Below, piece after piece: positions 35,403 through 43,649 of a stretch of 64,000 bases of DNA. Both the position numbers and the translations under genes were made by a program. The DNA is from CAYVUM01 sp964619055 (GTDB lineage: Bacteria; Pseudomonadota; Alphaproteobacteria; Rhodospirillales; Defluviicoccaceae). Within the stretch, counting starts at the first letter, position 1. Each line of letters opens with the position of its first letter. The stretch covers positions 29,565-93,564 of the forward strand of contig CAZUDB010000006.1 in assembly GCA_964619055.1 (NCBI GenBank). Direction: 5' to 3'. The notes beneath the pieces were generated by a model that did no database searches, was not told the origin of the DNA, and saw nothing but the letters and a program-made list of their open reading frames with translations.

Positions 35403-36176
35403 ATGGCGGGGGCGCGCGAGCGCGGCTGCGTCCTCGTCACCGGTGCCGCCCGACGAATCGGCCGTGCAATCGCGCTGGACCTCGCTCGTGACGGCTGGGC
35501 CGTTGGCGTTCATTGTGCGGCCTCGGTCGAAGACGCGGACGAGGTCGTCACGATGATCAGGGCCGCCGGCGGCCAGGCCGACGCATTCGCGGCCGACCTT
35601 GCCGATGAAGATGCCGTACAAGCGCTGGTGCCGCAGGTGATCGCCAGCCTCGGCCCTGTTCGTGCGCTCGTCAACAACGCTTCCGTGTTCGAGCGGGACG
35701 ACGCCACCACTGTGACCCGAGAGTCGTGGGATCACCACCTAGAGGTAAACTTGCGCGCACCGTTCGTACTGATCCAGTGCCTTGCCCGACTGCTCCCGGC
35801 CGATGCGACTGCCGCCGTCGTCAATATCTTAGACCAGCGGGTTTTTAATCTGACCCCTTACTTTACCTCCTATACCGTTAGCAAAGCGGCACTGTGGACG
35901 CTCACCCAAACGCTGGCTATGGCACTGGCACCGCGCATCCGGGTCAATGCCGTCGGCCCGGGTCCCGTTCTGCCGAGCCTGCGCCAGACTCAGGAACAGT
36001 TCGAACGGCAGTGGTCATCGGTACCCCTGGCCAGGCCCGTGGCACCGGAGGAAATCGCCGCCGCCGTCCGCTTCCTGCTTGACGCACCGGGGGTGACAGG
36101 GCAGATGATCGCGGCCGATGGTGGTCAACATCTGGGCTGGAGCCCGGCCATTGCCAGCCAAGTCGTCGACGAGTAG
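35403..36176 (+). CDS. SDR oxidoreductase next to folB (possible pteridine reductase)
   Basis: A 257-residue short-chain dehydrogenase. Cofactor site VLVTGAARRIGRAIALDLAR (GxxxGxG type with Arg-Arg, favouring NADPH), LVNNASVFERDD, and the catalytic YTVSKAALWTLTQT. The end GQMIAADGGQHLGW is SDR-like. The ARRIG motif, the LDQRVFNLTP segment and the immediate neighbour folB make a FolM-like dihydromonapterin/dihydrofolate reductase the best guess, but the substrate is inferred. The ATG at 35403 is preferred; a GTG at 35391 overlaps the antiporter end. Confidence 0.82.
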   Translation: MAGARERGCVLVTGAARRIGRAIALDLARDGWAVGVHCAASVEDADEVVTMIRAAGGQADAFAADLADEDAVQALVPQVIASLGPVRALVNNASVFERDDATTVTRESWDHHLEVNLRAPFVLIQCLARLLPADATAAVVNILDQRVFNLTPYFTSYTVSKAALWTLTQTLAMALAPRIRVNAVGPGPVLPSLRQTQEQFERQWSSVPLARPVAPEEIAAAVRFLLDAPGVTGQMIAADGGQHLGWSPAIASQVVDE

Positions 36177-36269
36177 ACCTTTCCGGCCTCGTCCGCGTGA
36201 GGGTTAAGCGGCTCCGTGGAACGAGACCCGATCTGGTCGCAGCGATCGATTACGAAACCGAAGGGCCCG

Positions 36270-36689
36270 ATGACATCCGACCCCGCGCGCGTCGTCCATC
36301 CGCTCCGCATTGCTGACGCCCGCAGGGGCGTACGCCATGTCTTCATCCGCGACCTGAAGCTGGATTGTTCCATCGGCTGGCATCGGCATGAGGAGACGTC
36401 ACCGCAGCGGGTTCGCATCAATCTCGACTTGGCTGTGGGCGACGATGGCCGCGAGTTGAGCGACGACCTCGCCAATGTGGTGTGTTACGAGCGCATTGCC
36501 GACGGCGTGCGGGAGATTGTCGGTCGCGGGCACATCCGGCTGGTCGAAACCCTGGCCGAGATGATCGCCGGCCTCTGCCTAGCCGACTCCCGGATCGAGT
36601 CGGTCCGCGTTCGTGTCGAGAAATTGGATGTGTTTCAGGATGCGGCAAGCGTCGGCGTGGAAATTGAACGAACGGCCCGGGGCCGATAA
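36270..36689 (+). CDS. folB: Dihydroneopterin aldolase
   Basis: FolB converts 7,8-dihydroneopterin to 6-hydroxymethyl-dihydropterin in folate synthesis. The 139-residue protein has IRDLKLDCSIGWHRHEETSP (family DLxxxxxIGxxxxE), the YERIADGVREIV helix and LVETLAEMIAGLCL with the catalytic Glu region, then VRVRVEKLDVFQDAASVGVE with the lysine. An internal ATG was chosen, since a start at 36216 adds 18 unrelated residues. It follows the SDR gene by 94 bp. Confidence 0.92.
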   Translation: MTSDPARVVHPLRIADARRGVRHVFIRDLKLDCSIGWHRHEETSPQRVRINLDLAVGDDGRELSDDLANVVCYERIADGVREIVGRGHIRLVETLAEMIAGLCLADSRIESVRVRVEKLDVFQDAASVGVEIERTARGR

Positions 36690-36811
36690 CCCCAGTTTTT
36701 TTGCGCCCCGAAAACGCTGCTTTGGACGAATGGAGCCTTTCGAGGTTGTACACAGCCAAAACAGCGGGCCTCATTTGGGTTGCGTCGCCCCCCCCAAAAA
36801 GCGTAAAATAA

Positions 36812-36844
36812 GTATGGTTTTTTGCGTTCGCAAAAAACTCATAC
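36812..36844. repeat. 15-bp inverted repeat upstream of uvrC
   Basis: GTATGGTTTTTTGCG and CGCAAAAAACTCATAC pair along the whole arm with one bulged base, around a TT centre. T6 and A6 tracts are inside the arms. It could be a protein-binding palindrome or a bidirectional transcript end for folB. Confidence 0.6.
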
Positions 36845-36943
36845 GATTTCAATGTATTAACAAGGCATGCTTAAGTTGCGTAAAATGCTACGTAACTCAC
36901 GCGTGCGTAGAGGGGGTGTTACACACTCGGCTCATCAACAGTG

Positions 36944-36952
36944 TTTTCCACA
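36944..36952 (+). promoter_or_regulatory. DnaA-box-like site upstream of uvrC
   Basis: TTTTCCACA fits TTWTNCACA exactly. It lies about 70 bp before the likely uvrC start. Functional binding is unproven. Confidence 0.3.
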
Positions 36953-37022
36953 GAGTGCGGGCAACTCCGGATCGCGTCTCGGCGAACGGCCCACCCCCGC
37001 CCGTCGCTGTAAGCTAGCTGGC

Positions 37023-38942
37023 GTGCCTGGCGCCTTACCACCAGCCGGGGATCACGCCCCATCGGACCCCAGGAGTGCCGACGTTAACCAACCTTCGGGC
37101 CTATCAGGCGTTGGCGTCATCGAAGCTCAGTTAAAGACGCTTCCGGCAGGGCCCGGGGTCTACCGGATGCTCGATCCGGACGGCAACGCGCTCTACGTTG
37201 GCAAAGCGAAGAACCTGAAGAAGCGTGTGGCTGCTTACACGCAGCCGATCCGCCTTGGTGTGCGTCTGGGCCGGATGGTTGCGGCGACGGCGATGCTTGA
37301 GGTGGTCACGACGCACACCGAAGCCGAGGCTCTGCTGCTAGAAGCGAACCTCATCAAGCGCCTGAAACCGCGTTATAACATCTTGCTGCGTGACGATAAG
37401 TCGTTCCCGTCCATCCTCGTCACCGCCGACCACACCTTCCCAAGGGTACTGAAGCACCGCGGGGCTCGCACCCGTCCAGGCCGGTACTTTGGCCCCTTCG
37501 CCTCGGCCTGGGCCGTCAATCAAACGCTCACGGCGCTGCAACGGGCATTCCTGCTGCGAAGCTGCTCGGACTCCGTGTTCGCGGCGCGAACCCGGCCGTG
37601 CCTGCTCTATCAGATCAAGCGCTGTGCGGCCCCTTGCGTCGGCTATGTGGATGAAGCTGGGTATGCGGCCCTTGTCGATCAGTCCCGGCGCTTCCTCGAG
37701 GGCGACAGTCAAGCCGTCCAGCAGGAGATGGCCGCCCATATGGAAGCCGCGAGCGCGGATCTGAAGTTCGAGGAGGCCGCTCGCTTTCGCGATCGTATCC
37801 GGGCGATGGCGGCCGTTCAGTCGCACCAGGACATCAACTTGGCCGGTTTAGGTGAGGCCGATGTGATCGCTGCCCACCGCGACGGGGGCCAGACCGGCAT
37901 TCAAGTGTTTTTCTTTCGTGCCGGGCGCAACTACGGCAACCGCGCCTACTACCCGGCCCACGCTGCCGACGAGCCCGTTGAAGCGGTGTTGGAAGCGTTC
38001 CTGGGCCAGTTCTACGCGGACAAGCCGCCGCCTTCCCTGATCCTGGTCAGCCATCGGCTGCCGCAGCAAGCCCTTGTCAGCGAGGCCCTTGCCGTCCACG
38101 CCGGACGCCGAATCCGGGTCGAGTTTCCCCAACGCGGCGACAAGCTGGCACTGATCAAGAACGCCCTCGATAACGCCCGCGAAGCCCTGGGCCGGCGCCT
38201 CGCCGAAAGTGCCAGCCAACGCCGGCTGCTGGACGCTTTGGCCGAGACACTGGAGCTAGAAGCAACGCCGGAGCGCATCGAAGTTTACGACAACAGCCAC
38301 GTCCAGGGGCGGGATGCGCTCGGCGCCATGATCGTCGCCGGAGCCGAAGGCTTCCAAAAGGCCGCCTATCGCAAATGGACCATCCGGAGCGAGGCAATCA
38401 CCGCTGGCGACGACTACGCCATGATGCGCGAGGTCCTGAGCCGGCGCTTCGGCCGCGCCCTCAAGGAGGACCCCGAACGCCGGGGCGTCGACTGGCCGGA
38501 CCTGGTGCTGGTGGACGGCGGCGGCGGCCAACTGGGTGTCGCCGAGGCCGTGTTTTCCGATCTGGGCATTGACGATGTCGCGCTCGCCGCCGTGGCCAAA
38601 GGACCGGATCGCAACGCTGGGCGCGAGCGGATCTACCGGCCGGGACGGCCGCCCCTGTCGCTGGCAGCAACCGATCCGGTGCTCTATTTCGTGCAGCGGC
38701 TGCGCGATGAGGCGCACCGCTTCGTGATCGGCGGCCACCGGCAAAAGCGCTCCGCCAAGATCGAGCGCTCGTCACTTGATGCCATTCCCGGTGTCGGGGG
38801 CAAACGCAAGAAGGCGCTGCTCCACCACTTCGGCTCCGCCCAGGGCGTTTCAAAAGCGGCACGCGCGGATCTCGCCATGGTGGAGGGGATCAGCAAAGCC
38901 CTTGCCGACAAGATCTACAACTGGTTCCATGACAGCGATTAA
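37023..38942 (+). CDS. uvrC: UvrABC excinuclease subunit C
   Basis: UvrC makes both incisions in nucleotide excision repair. Domains in order: GIY-YIG nuclease (GPGVYRMLDPDGNALYVGKA), the Cys cluster CLLYQIKRCAAPCVGY, the UVR motif (LKFEEAARFRDRIRAM), the RNase-H-like 5' nuclease (VYDNSHVQGRDALGAMIVAG; DLVLVDGGGGQLGVA) and C-terminal tandem helix-hairpin-helix (IPGVGGKRKKALLHHFGS). With the GTG at 37023 the length is 639 residues, within family range. An ATG at 36867 or 36885 would add a basic, non-conserved extension. The exact start is uncertain. Confidence 0.95.
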   Translation: MPGALPPAGDHAPSDPRSADVNQPSGLSGVGVIEAQLKTLPAGPGVYRMLDPDGNALYVGKAKNLKKRVAAYTQPIRLGVRLGRMVAATAMLEVVTTHTEAEALLLEANLIKRLKPRYNILLRDDKSFPSILVTADHTFPRVLKHRGARTRPGRYFGPFASAWAVNQTLTALQRAFLLRSCSDSVFAARTRPCLLYQIKRCAAPCVGYVDEAGYAALVDQSRRFLEGDSQAVQQEMAAHMEAASADLKFEEAARFRDRIRAMAAVQSHQDINLAGLGEADVIAAHRDGGQTGIQVFFFRAGRNYGNRAYYPAHAADEPVEAVLEAFLGQFYADKPPPSLILVSHRLPQQALVSEALAVHAGRRIRVEFPQRGDKLALIKNALDNAREALGRRLAESASQRRLLDALAETLELEATPERIEVYDNSHVQGRDALGAMIVAGAEGFQKAAYRKWTIRSEAITAGDDYAMMREVLSRRFGRALKEDPERRGVDWPDLVLVDGGGGQLGVAEAVFSDLGIDDVALAAVAKGPDRNAGRERIYRPGRPPLSLAATDPVLYFVQRLRDEAHRFVIGGHRQKRSAKIERSSLDAIPGVGGKRKKALLHHFGSAQGVSKAARADLAMVEGISKALADKIYNWFHDSD

Positions 38943-39010
38943 TCGACCATCCGTCATCACTGCCCCACCTATTTCCCCCGCCGGGATCGGGCCACTGGAG
39001 AGTTTTTGCA

Positions 39011-39550
39011 TTGCAGCCTAAGATGATCGTGTTCGTGATCGCCATGGTCGTGGTGATCACGTCGTCCAACGTGCTGGTTCAGTTTGCGATCAACGACTGG
39101 CTGACGTGGGCGGCCTTCACCTACCCTATCTCCTTCTTGGTGACCGATCTTACGAACCGCCAGTTCGGAGCGCCGGCCGCGCGGCGCGTGGTCTATGTCG
39201 GTTTCGCCGTCGCAGTGGTCTTGTCCGTGGTGTTGGCGAGCCCGCGCATCGCCGCCGCGTCGGGGGCTGCCTTCTTGTGTGCGCAGCTGGTCGACGTCGG
39301 GATCTTCGATCGTCTCCGTAACCGGGTTTGGTGGCTGCCGCCGCTCGTGTCCTCGCTCCTGGCATCGGCGTTGGACACGACCGTGTTCTTCGCCGCCGCC
39401 TTTGGAGGCACGGACATCCCCTGGGTCACGCTCGCCATCGGTGACTTTGCCGTCAAAACCGCCATGGCGCTTGCCCTGTTGCTGCCGTTCCGCGGGCTCC
39501 TGCGCTGGACCGCGCCCACGCCGCGCCCGACCGGATCAACCTCGCTTTAG
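39011..39550 (+). CDS. VUT/YhhQ-family queuosine precursor transporter
   Basis: A 179-residue membrane protein with about six helices. The family core is FTYPISFLVTDLTNRQFGAP, followed by a helix ending in VLASPRIAAASGAAFL and CAQLVDVGIFDRLRN. YhhQ imports preQ0/preQ1 for queuosine synthesis. I used the TTG at 39011, which has GGAG ten bases upstream; the first ATG is four codons later and also plausible. The gene stands alone 68 bp after uvrC. Confidence 0.87.
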   Translation: MQPKMIVFVIAMVVVITSSNVLVQFAINDWLTWAAFTYPISFLVTDLTNRQFGAPAARRVVYVGFAVAVVLSVVLASPRIAAASGAAFLCAQLVDVGIFDRLRNRVWWLPPLVSSLLASALDTTVFFAAAFGGTDIPWVTLAIGDFAVKTAMALALLLPFRGLLRWTAPTPRPTGSTSL

Positions 39551-39649
39551 GTGTTGCGGCGGCCACTACCTGCGCTCACGTTTGAGGTGGTGCCGATTCA
39601 ATAGGATAACGGCAAGCCAGCCCAGCGGCCCGCAGGGAGATTCTCGACC

Positions 39650-39838
39650 GTGCTCCATCTCGTGCTCCGGATCATGCTGTCTCGTTGGCTGCTGGCCGCC
39701 TTGGTTGCGGGCGGGATCGCGGCCGCCCTGTGGACGGAGACCGGGCGGGTCTGGGCGTCCGAAATCATCAACGCCATTCACCATGGTTTCTTGAGCGTTT
39801 ACGTGGATGGCGCCAGCTTCGTGGCTGGTTGCATCTGA
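39650..39838 (+). CDS. Possible small membrane protein
   Basis: A 62-residue open frame (GTG start; ATG 24 bp later) with one clear hydrophobic segment (WLLAALVAGGIAAALW) and an amphipathic end (IINAIHHGFLSVYVDGASFV). GGGAG lies upstream but at a long spacing. No family is recognised; the case rests on the membrane segment, so it may not be expressed. It converges on the small exported protein gene and ends 16 bp before the 15-bp repeats. Confidence 0.3.
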   Translation: MLHLVLRIMLSRWLLAALVAGGIAAALWTETGRVWASEIINAIHHGFLSVYVDGASFVAGCI

Positions 39839-39854
39839 GCGCCCGGTCGCCAGT

Positions 39855-39921
39855 GAAGCTCACGTCCGGGAAGCTCACCTCCGGGAAGCTCACCTCCGGG
39901 AAGCTCACATCAGCGAAGCTC
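39855..39921. repeat. 15-bp tandem repeat overlapping a gene 3' end
   Basis: Four units of GAAGCTCACCTCCGG (second and third identical, first one change, fourth three changes) plus a partial fifth GAAGCTC. On the minus strand the last units coincide with the final codons and stop of the small exported protein gene. Frame is conserved across units, so reading past the stop would give repeats of Gly-Glu-Leu-Pro-Gly. Confidence 0.9.
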
Positions 39922-40302
39922 GACGGTCACCGCGGCGGGCGACCAGCCGTGGACGCTGTCGTGGGCGTGGATCAGGACCGTCTGGACATCCGGCGGCACC
40001 TTGACACCGTTCAGCGACCGTGTGAACGGCTGCTCCTCCACATGGGGGTGGAGAAGTGTGCGGGTGCCAAGCACGGCGCCATCCGGGGTGCGCACCTCCC
40101 AGGCATCGGCGTAGTGCTCCCAACCGGTGTCCGCGTGTCGCAGCGTCACCTCGAATCGCCATGTGGTCTCGCCCTCTCTCGTCGCCTCGGCGGAGACGAT
40201 GGAGACCTCGCCAGCCAGCACCGAACCATTGGCGACAAGCAAGCCAACGGCAAGCCACGTCAGCGCAGGATAGGCTCGAACCGCACGCCCGACCTTCACC
40301 AT
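39910..40302 (-). CDS. Conserved-looking small exported protein
   Basis: A 130-residue secreted protein of unknown function. Signal peptide ALTWLAVGLLVANGSVLAGE, then a beta-sandwich-like domain: TWRFEVTLRHADTGWEHYAD, VRTPDGAVLGTRTLLHPHVE, QPFTRSLNGVKVPPDVQTVL, and a final HDSVHGWSPAAVTVELR. The HPHVEEQPFTRSL block looks conserved. The ATG at 40302 begins MVKVGRA. The stop lies inside the 15-bp repeat. It is divergent from parE. Confidence 0.78.
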   Translation of the reverse strand: MVKVGRAVRAYPALTWLAVGLLVANGSVLAGEVSIVSAEATREGETTWRFEVTLRHADTGWEHYADAWEVRTPDGAVLGTRTLLHPHVEEQPFTRSLNGVKVPPDVQTVLIHAHDSVHGWSPAAVTVELR

Positions 40303-40464
40303 GGCACCTCTCCTGGGCGATCTCGGAGTTTGCACCAGTGTCGCCCGTGACGACCACGTCCCGCAACGGTGATGGGCCGAGAGTTGACGATTTCAGGCAA
40401 ATCGGTGCTTGATGCCGTGCCTGTCGGCCGTGAGCCGGCGTCTCAAGGATGCCATGATCTGCCA

Positions 40465-42513
40465 ATGAGTGACCTGTTTGATCACACGCCCCCGGAACGC
40501 AGTGACGGCCAAACCGCACCGTCGACCGGCAAGGTGGAGCCGGCAACCACGGTTCCCATGTCGGACTACTCCGCCAAGGACATTGAGGTTCTCGAAGGCC
40601 TAGAGCCGGTCCGTAAGCGCCCGGCCATGTACATCGGCGGCACCGACGAACGGGCCCTGCACCACTTGGTCGCAGAGGTGCTGGACAACGCCATGGACGA
40701 AGCTGTCGCCGGCTTCGCCAGCCGGATCGAGCTGTCGCTGGCAGCCGACGACACGGTCACCGTTCGCGACAACGGCCGCGGCATTCCCGTGGATCCCCAC
40801 CCCAAGGCACCGAACACCTCAGCCCTGGAAGTGATCTGCACGACGCTGCATTCGGGTGGCAAGTTCAGCGGCAAGGTCTACAGCACGTCCGGTGGCCTGC
40901 ACGGGGTTGGACTCTCCGTGGTCAATGCCCTGTCCGATCGCCTCACCGTGGAGGTCGCCCGCGACCGGACGCTGTGGCAGCAGTCCTACGCGCGCGGCCG
41001 GCCCTTGGGCCCGCTGGAGAACAAGGGTGCGGTGCAGAACCGCCGCGGCACCACCATTACGTTCCACCCAGATCCGGAAATTTTCGGCGCAGCAGCCCGG
41101 TTTCGCGCCGGCGAGCTGTTCCGTTTGGCGCGCTCCAAAGCTTATCTGTTTCGCGGTGTCGAGATCCGCTGGAGCTGCGACCCTGGCCACCCCAGCGCCG
41201 GTGACAGCACACCGGAAACGGCGATCCTCCACTTCCCGGGCGGGCTCGCCGATTACTTGGCCGCGGCCCTCGGCGAACGGACAACGCTCACCCCGTCTCC
41301 GTTTGTGGGCGAGGTGGTCAACGGCTTGGACGGCGCCAAGGTGGAATGGGCGATCGTCTGGCCGGAGGATGACGACGGCTTCATCCGCTCCTATTGCAAC
41401 ACCGTGCCGACGCCCGAGGGCGGGACCCACGAAGCCGGCTTGCGTGCCGCGCTGCTGAAAGGCATCAAGGCCCATGCTGAGCTCGTCGGCCACAAGGGTG
41501 CCTCGCGGATTGCCGGGGAGGATGTGGTCGGCGGCGCATCCATCATGCTCTCCGTCTTCATCCGCGAGCCCCAGTTCCAGGGCCAGACCAAGGAGCGGTT
41601 GACGACGCCCGAGGCAACGCGGCTCGTCGAGCAGGTGGTCCGGGATCATTTCGATCACTGGCTGTCCGCCGCCCCCGAAGCAACGCGAACTCTGATCGAG
41701 CGCATGGCCGACCGCGCCGACACCCGCCTGCGCCGCGCTGAGGAAAAAAAGACCAAACGGCAATCGGCGACGCGAAAGCTCCGGCTGCCCGGCAAGCTAG
41801 CCGATTGCTCGCGGACTACGGCGGCGGGAACGGAGATTTTCATCGTCGAGGGCGACTCGGCCGGCGGGTCCGCCAAGTCGGCGCGGGACCGAGAGACGCA
41901 GGCCATCCTGCCCCTGCGCGGCAAGATCTTGAATGTGGTCAGCGCGTCCGGCGAAAAGCTCCGCGCCAATCAGGAGCTCCAGAACCTAACCGAAGCGCTT
42001 GGCTGTGGTATTGGGCGCACCTTCGATGCGGCGGGGCTACGTTACGAGCGGGTCATCATCATGACCGATGCGGACGTGGACGGCGCCCACATTGCCTCGC
42101 TGCTAATGACGTTCTTCTTTCGCGAGATGCCGGAGCTTGTCCGCCGCGGCCACCTCCATCTCGCCGTACCGCCGCTCTATCGCCTAACAAAGGGGGCAAC
42201 GACCATCTATGCCCGCGATGATGCCGACAAGGAACGTCGCATTGCTGAGCACTTCGGCAACCGCGGCAAGGTCGATGTCAGTCGCTTCAAAGGCTTGGGC
42301 GAAATGCCGCCGGCGCAACTCAAGGCGACCACGATGGATCCGAAGACGCGCGGCCTGCTGCGCGTTGTCCTGCCCAACGGCACCCAGCAGGCCGGCGAGG
42401 AGGGCGCCGCTGACACCGCTGGCTTGGTAGAAACGCTCATGGGCCGGCGTCCGGAGCTTCGCTTTGCCTACATCCAAGAACACGCCCGGTTCGTCGCCGA
42501 TGTGGATGTCTAA
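40465..42513 (+). CDS. parE: DNA topoisomerase IV subunit B
   Basis: ParE provides ATPase activity for topoisomerase IV, which decatenates daughter chromosomes. In 682 residues: GHKL ATPase (EVLDNAMDEAVAG, DNGRGIPVDPHPK, TSGGLHGVGLSVVNALS), transducer, then Toprim with IFIVEGDSAGGSAKSARDRE and IIMTDADVDGAHIASLLMTF. The IRGKILNV region reads LPLRGKILNVVSASGEK. An approximately 30-residue polar N-terminal extension precedes the ATPase. The start is an ATG 3' of a purine-poor leader, and the TAA overlaps the next gene. PARE rather than GyrB is favoured by the compact length and the absence of the GyrB insert. Confidence 0.94.
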   Translation: MSDLFDHTPPERSDGQTAPSTGKVEPATTVPMSDYSAKDIEVLEGLEPVRKRPAMYIGGTDERALHHLVAEVLDNAMDEAVAGFASRIELSLAADDTVTVRDNGRGIPVDPHPKAPNTSALEVICTTLHSGGKFSGKVYSTSGGLHGVGLSVVNALSDRLTVEVARDRTLWQQSYARGRPLGPLENKGAVQNRRGTTITFHPDPEIFGAAARFRAGELFRLARSKAYLFRGVEIRWSCDPGHPSAGDSTPETAILHFPGGLADYLAAALGERTTLTPSPFVGEVVNGLDGAKVEWAIVWPEDDDGFIRSYCNTVPTPEGGTHEAGLRAALLKGIKAHAELVGHKGASRIAGEDVVGGASIMLSVFIREPQFQGQTKERLTTPEATRLVEQVVRDHFDHWLSAAPEATRTLIERMADRADTRLRRAEEKKTKRQSATRKLRLPGKLADCSRTTAAGTEIFIVEGDSAGGSAKSARDRETQAILPLRGKILNVVSASGEKLRANQELQNLTEALGCGIGRTFDAAGLRYERVIIMTDADVDGAHIASLLMTFFFREMPELVRRGHLHLAVPPLYRLTKGATTIYARDDADKERRIAEHFGNRGKVDVSRFKGLGEMPPAQLKATTMDPKTRGLLRVVLPNGTQQAGEEGAADTAGLVETLMGRRPELRFAYIQEHARFVADVDV

Positions 42514-43114
42514 GCAGCAACGCCCAACCCATAGCACAAGCGCACGCCGGCGCCGCCTCGGGACCATCGGCTCGCTCCGCTTGATAGCGCTGATCGCGGT
42601 TGCCGCGTTGGCCGGGGCTTGCGATGCCGCCATCGTCAACATCACCCAGAGGCCACTGCCCGGCACCAATTCCACGTTCGTGTACGCGGCAGAGCCGGGA
42701 GAGATCTATGCCGAAATCGTCGGCAATCCCTTTTCGAGCCCGGACGGGGAGGTCCAAGCCGCTGTGTTAACAGCGATGGCGCAGGCTTTTCCGAAGCTCG
42801 GCCCCCACTTTTCACCCACCAGGACGGAGCAGACCCGCGAGGCCTATCGCTTCGTGGTGGTCTTGAACCGTCCCGAGCGCTTCAATCACAACAAGCTCTG
42901 CGAGCCGGGCTTGACGGACGATGGAGCGCCGCGGACCGGAGCGCTTCGGATCGCGGTCGGCTTTTGTGAGAATGACTTGCTCATCTCCTCCGCCAATGGA
43001 AGAGTGACTCGTCCCTCCGGACCGTCTGATCCGGCGTTTGCGGATCTGATCCGTGCGACGGCATCGGAGGTGATCCCTCGACCGGAGCAGGAGAACCGGC
43101 CCGAGCGGGACTGA
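42506..43114 (+). CDS. Putative lipoprotein of unknown function
   Basis: A 202-residue protein that begins inside the last codons of parE (8-bp overlap). A basic N-terminus precedes a hydrophobic stretch ending in the lipobox LAGAC, so residue C36 or so would be lipidated. The mature part is a soluble domain with YAAEPGEIYAEIVGNPFSSP, VLTAMAQAFPKLGPHFSPTR and three further cysteines. No family is recognised. An ATG at 42500 is an alternative start. Another small lipoprotein gene follows. Confidence 0.72.
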   Translation: MSKQQRPTHSTSARRRRLGTIGSLRLIALIAVAALAGACDAAIVNITQRPLPGTNSTFVYAAEPGEIYAEIVGNPFSSPDGEVQAAVLTAMAQAFPKLGPHFSPTRTEQTREAYRFVVVLNRPERFNHNKLCEPGLTDDGAPRTGALRIAVGFCENDLLISSANGRVTRPSGPSDPAFADLIRATASEVIPRPEQENRPERD

Positions 43115-43169
43115 ACGGCACGTCAGACGGCGGGGTAGCCGTTCGACCGAGCTAGGAGGAGCCTGTCCA

Positions 43170-43505
43170 ATGAAAAAACTGCCTGTGTTGGCCGCTGTTG
43201 CCGGTGCTATCGCCCTTTCAGCCTGTGTCAGCGGCCCGCGCGGCGTCGCACCTTCAAATGTGCCGCTCACACCGGGTGAGTACGAGAGCCGCGCGCCTGT
43301 ATCCCATGAGTACTGTGAGCGGACCTTCCTCGGCTTCATTCGCCTCAACAGCAAGATCAACATGGAAACTCTGGTGAACGCGGCCATCGCCAAAGCGCCG
43401 GGTGCCAATGCGCTGGCGGGCATTACCTATGACACCAGCGGTTGGAGCATCGGCATCTATGCCGTCGAGTGCACGACCGTCCGCGGTACCGCCGTAGCAC
43501 AGTAG
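43170..43505 (+). CDS. Small outer-membrane-type lipoprotein
   Basis: A 111-residue protein with signal MKKLPVLAAVAGAIALSAC (lipobox LSAC at 16-19) and a short mature domain containing EYCERTFLGFIRLNSKIN, MAIAKAPGANALAGITYD-like Ala/Gly-rich helix, and the end VECTTVRGTAVAQ. GGAGGAG lies upstream. It reminds one of small TRL-type lipoproteins but this is not firm. It is downstream of, and co-directional with, the other lipoprotein gene. Confidence 0.75.
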   Translation: MKKLPVLAAVAGAIALSACVSGPRGVAPSNVPLTPGEYESRAPVSHEYCERTFLGFIRLNSKINMETLVNAAIAKAPGANALAGITYDTSGWSIGIYAVECTTVRGTAVAQ

Positions 43506-43649
43506 TCCTAGCTGCCGGCCTATCAAGGCCCGCGGCGCAACCTCGCCTTCTCGCAACCCTGGGCGGCTGAGCGACACTCGGGAGAGACTGGTATGGAGAA
43601 TGATGACGAGCTGAACAAAGTGTCGAACGTCGTTCAAATGTCCTGGCAG

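Larger units (their letters stand above)
36690..37022. other. AT-rich intergenic region upstream of uvrC
   Basis: No supported gene, although the uvrC frame is open through its right half. It contains a C8-9 tract followed by A5 (36790-36800), a long inverted repeat (36812-36844), two copies of GCGTAAAAT (36801 and 36878) and a DnaA-box-like TTTTCCACA (36944-36952). Confidence 0.6.

Noticed and set aside
36867..37022. 52-residue N-terminal extension of uvrC
   Set aside because: Arg/Pro-rich, overlapping an AT-rich regulatory patch and DnaA-like box; the GTG at 37023 gives normal length, although certainty is moderate.
39855..39921. CRISPR array
   Set aside because: The repeats are directly adjacent 15-mers without spacers and overlap a gene end.
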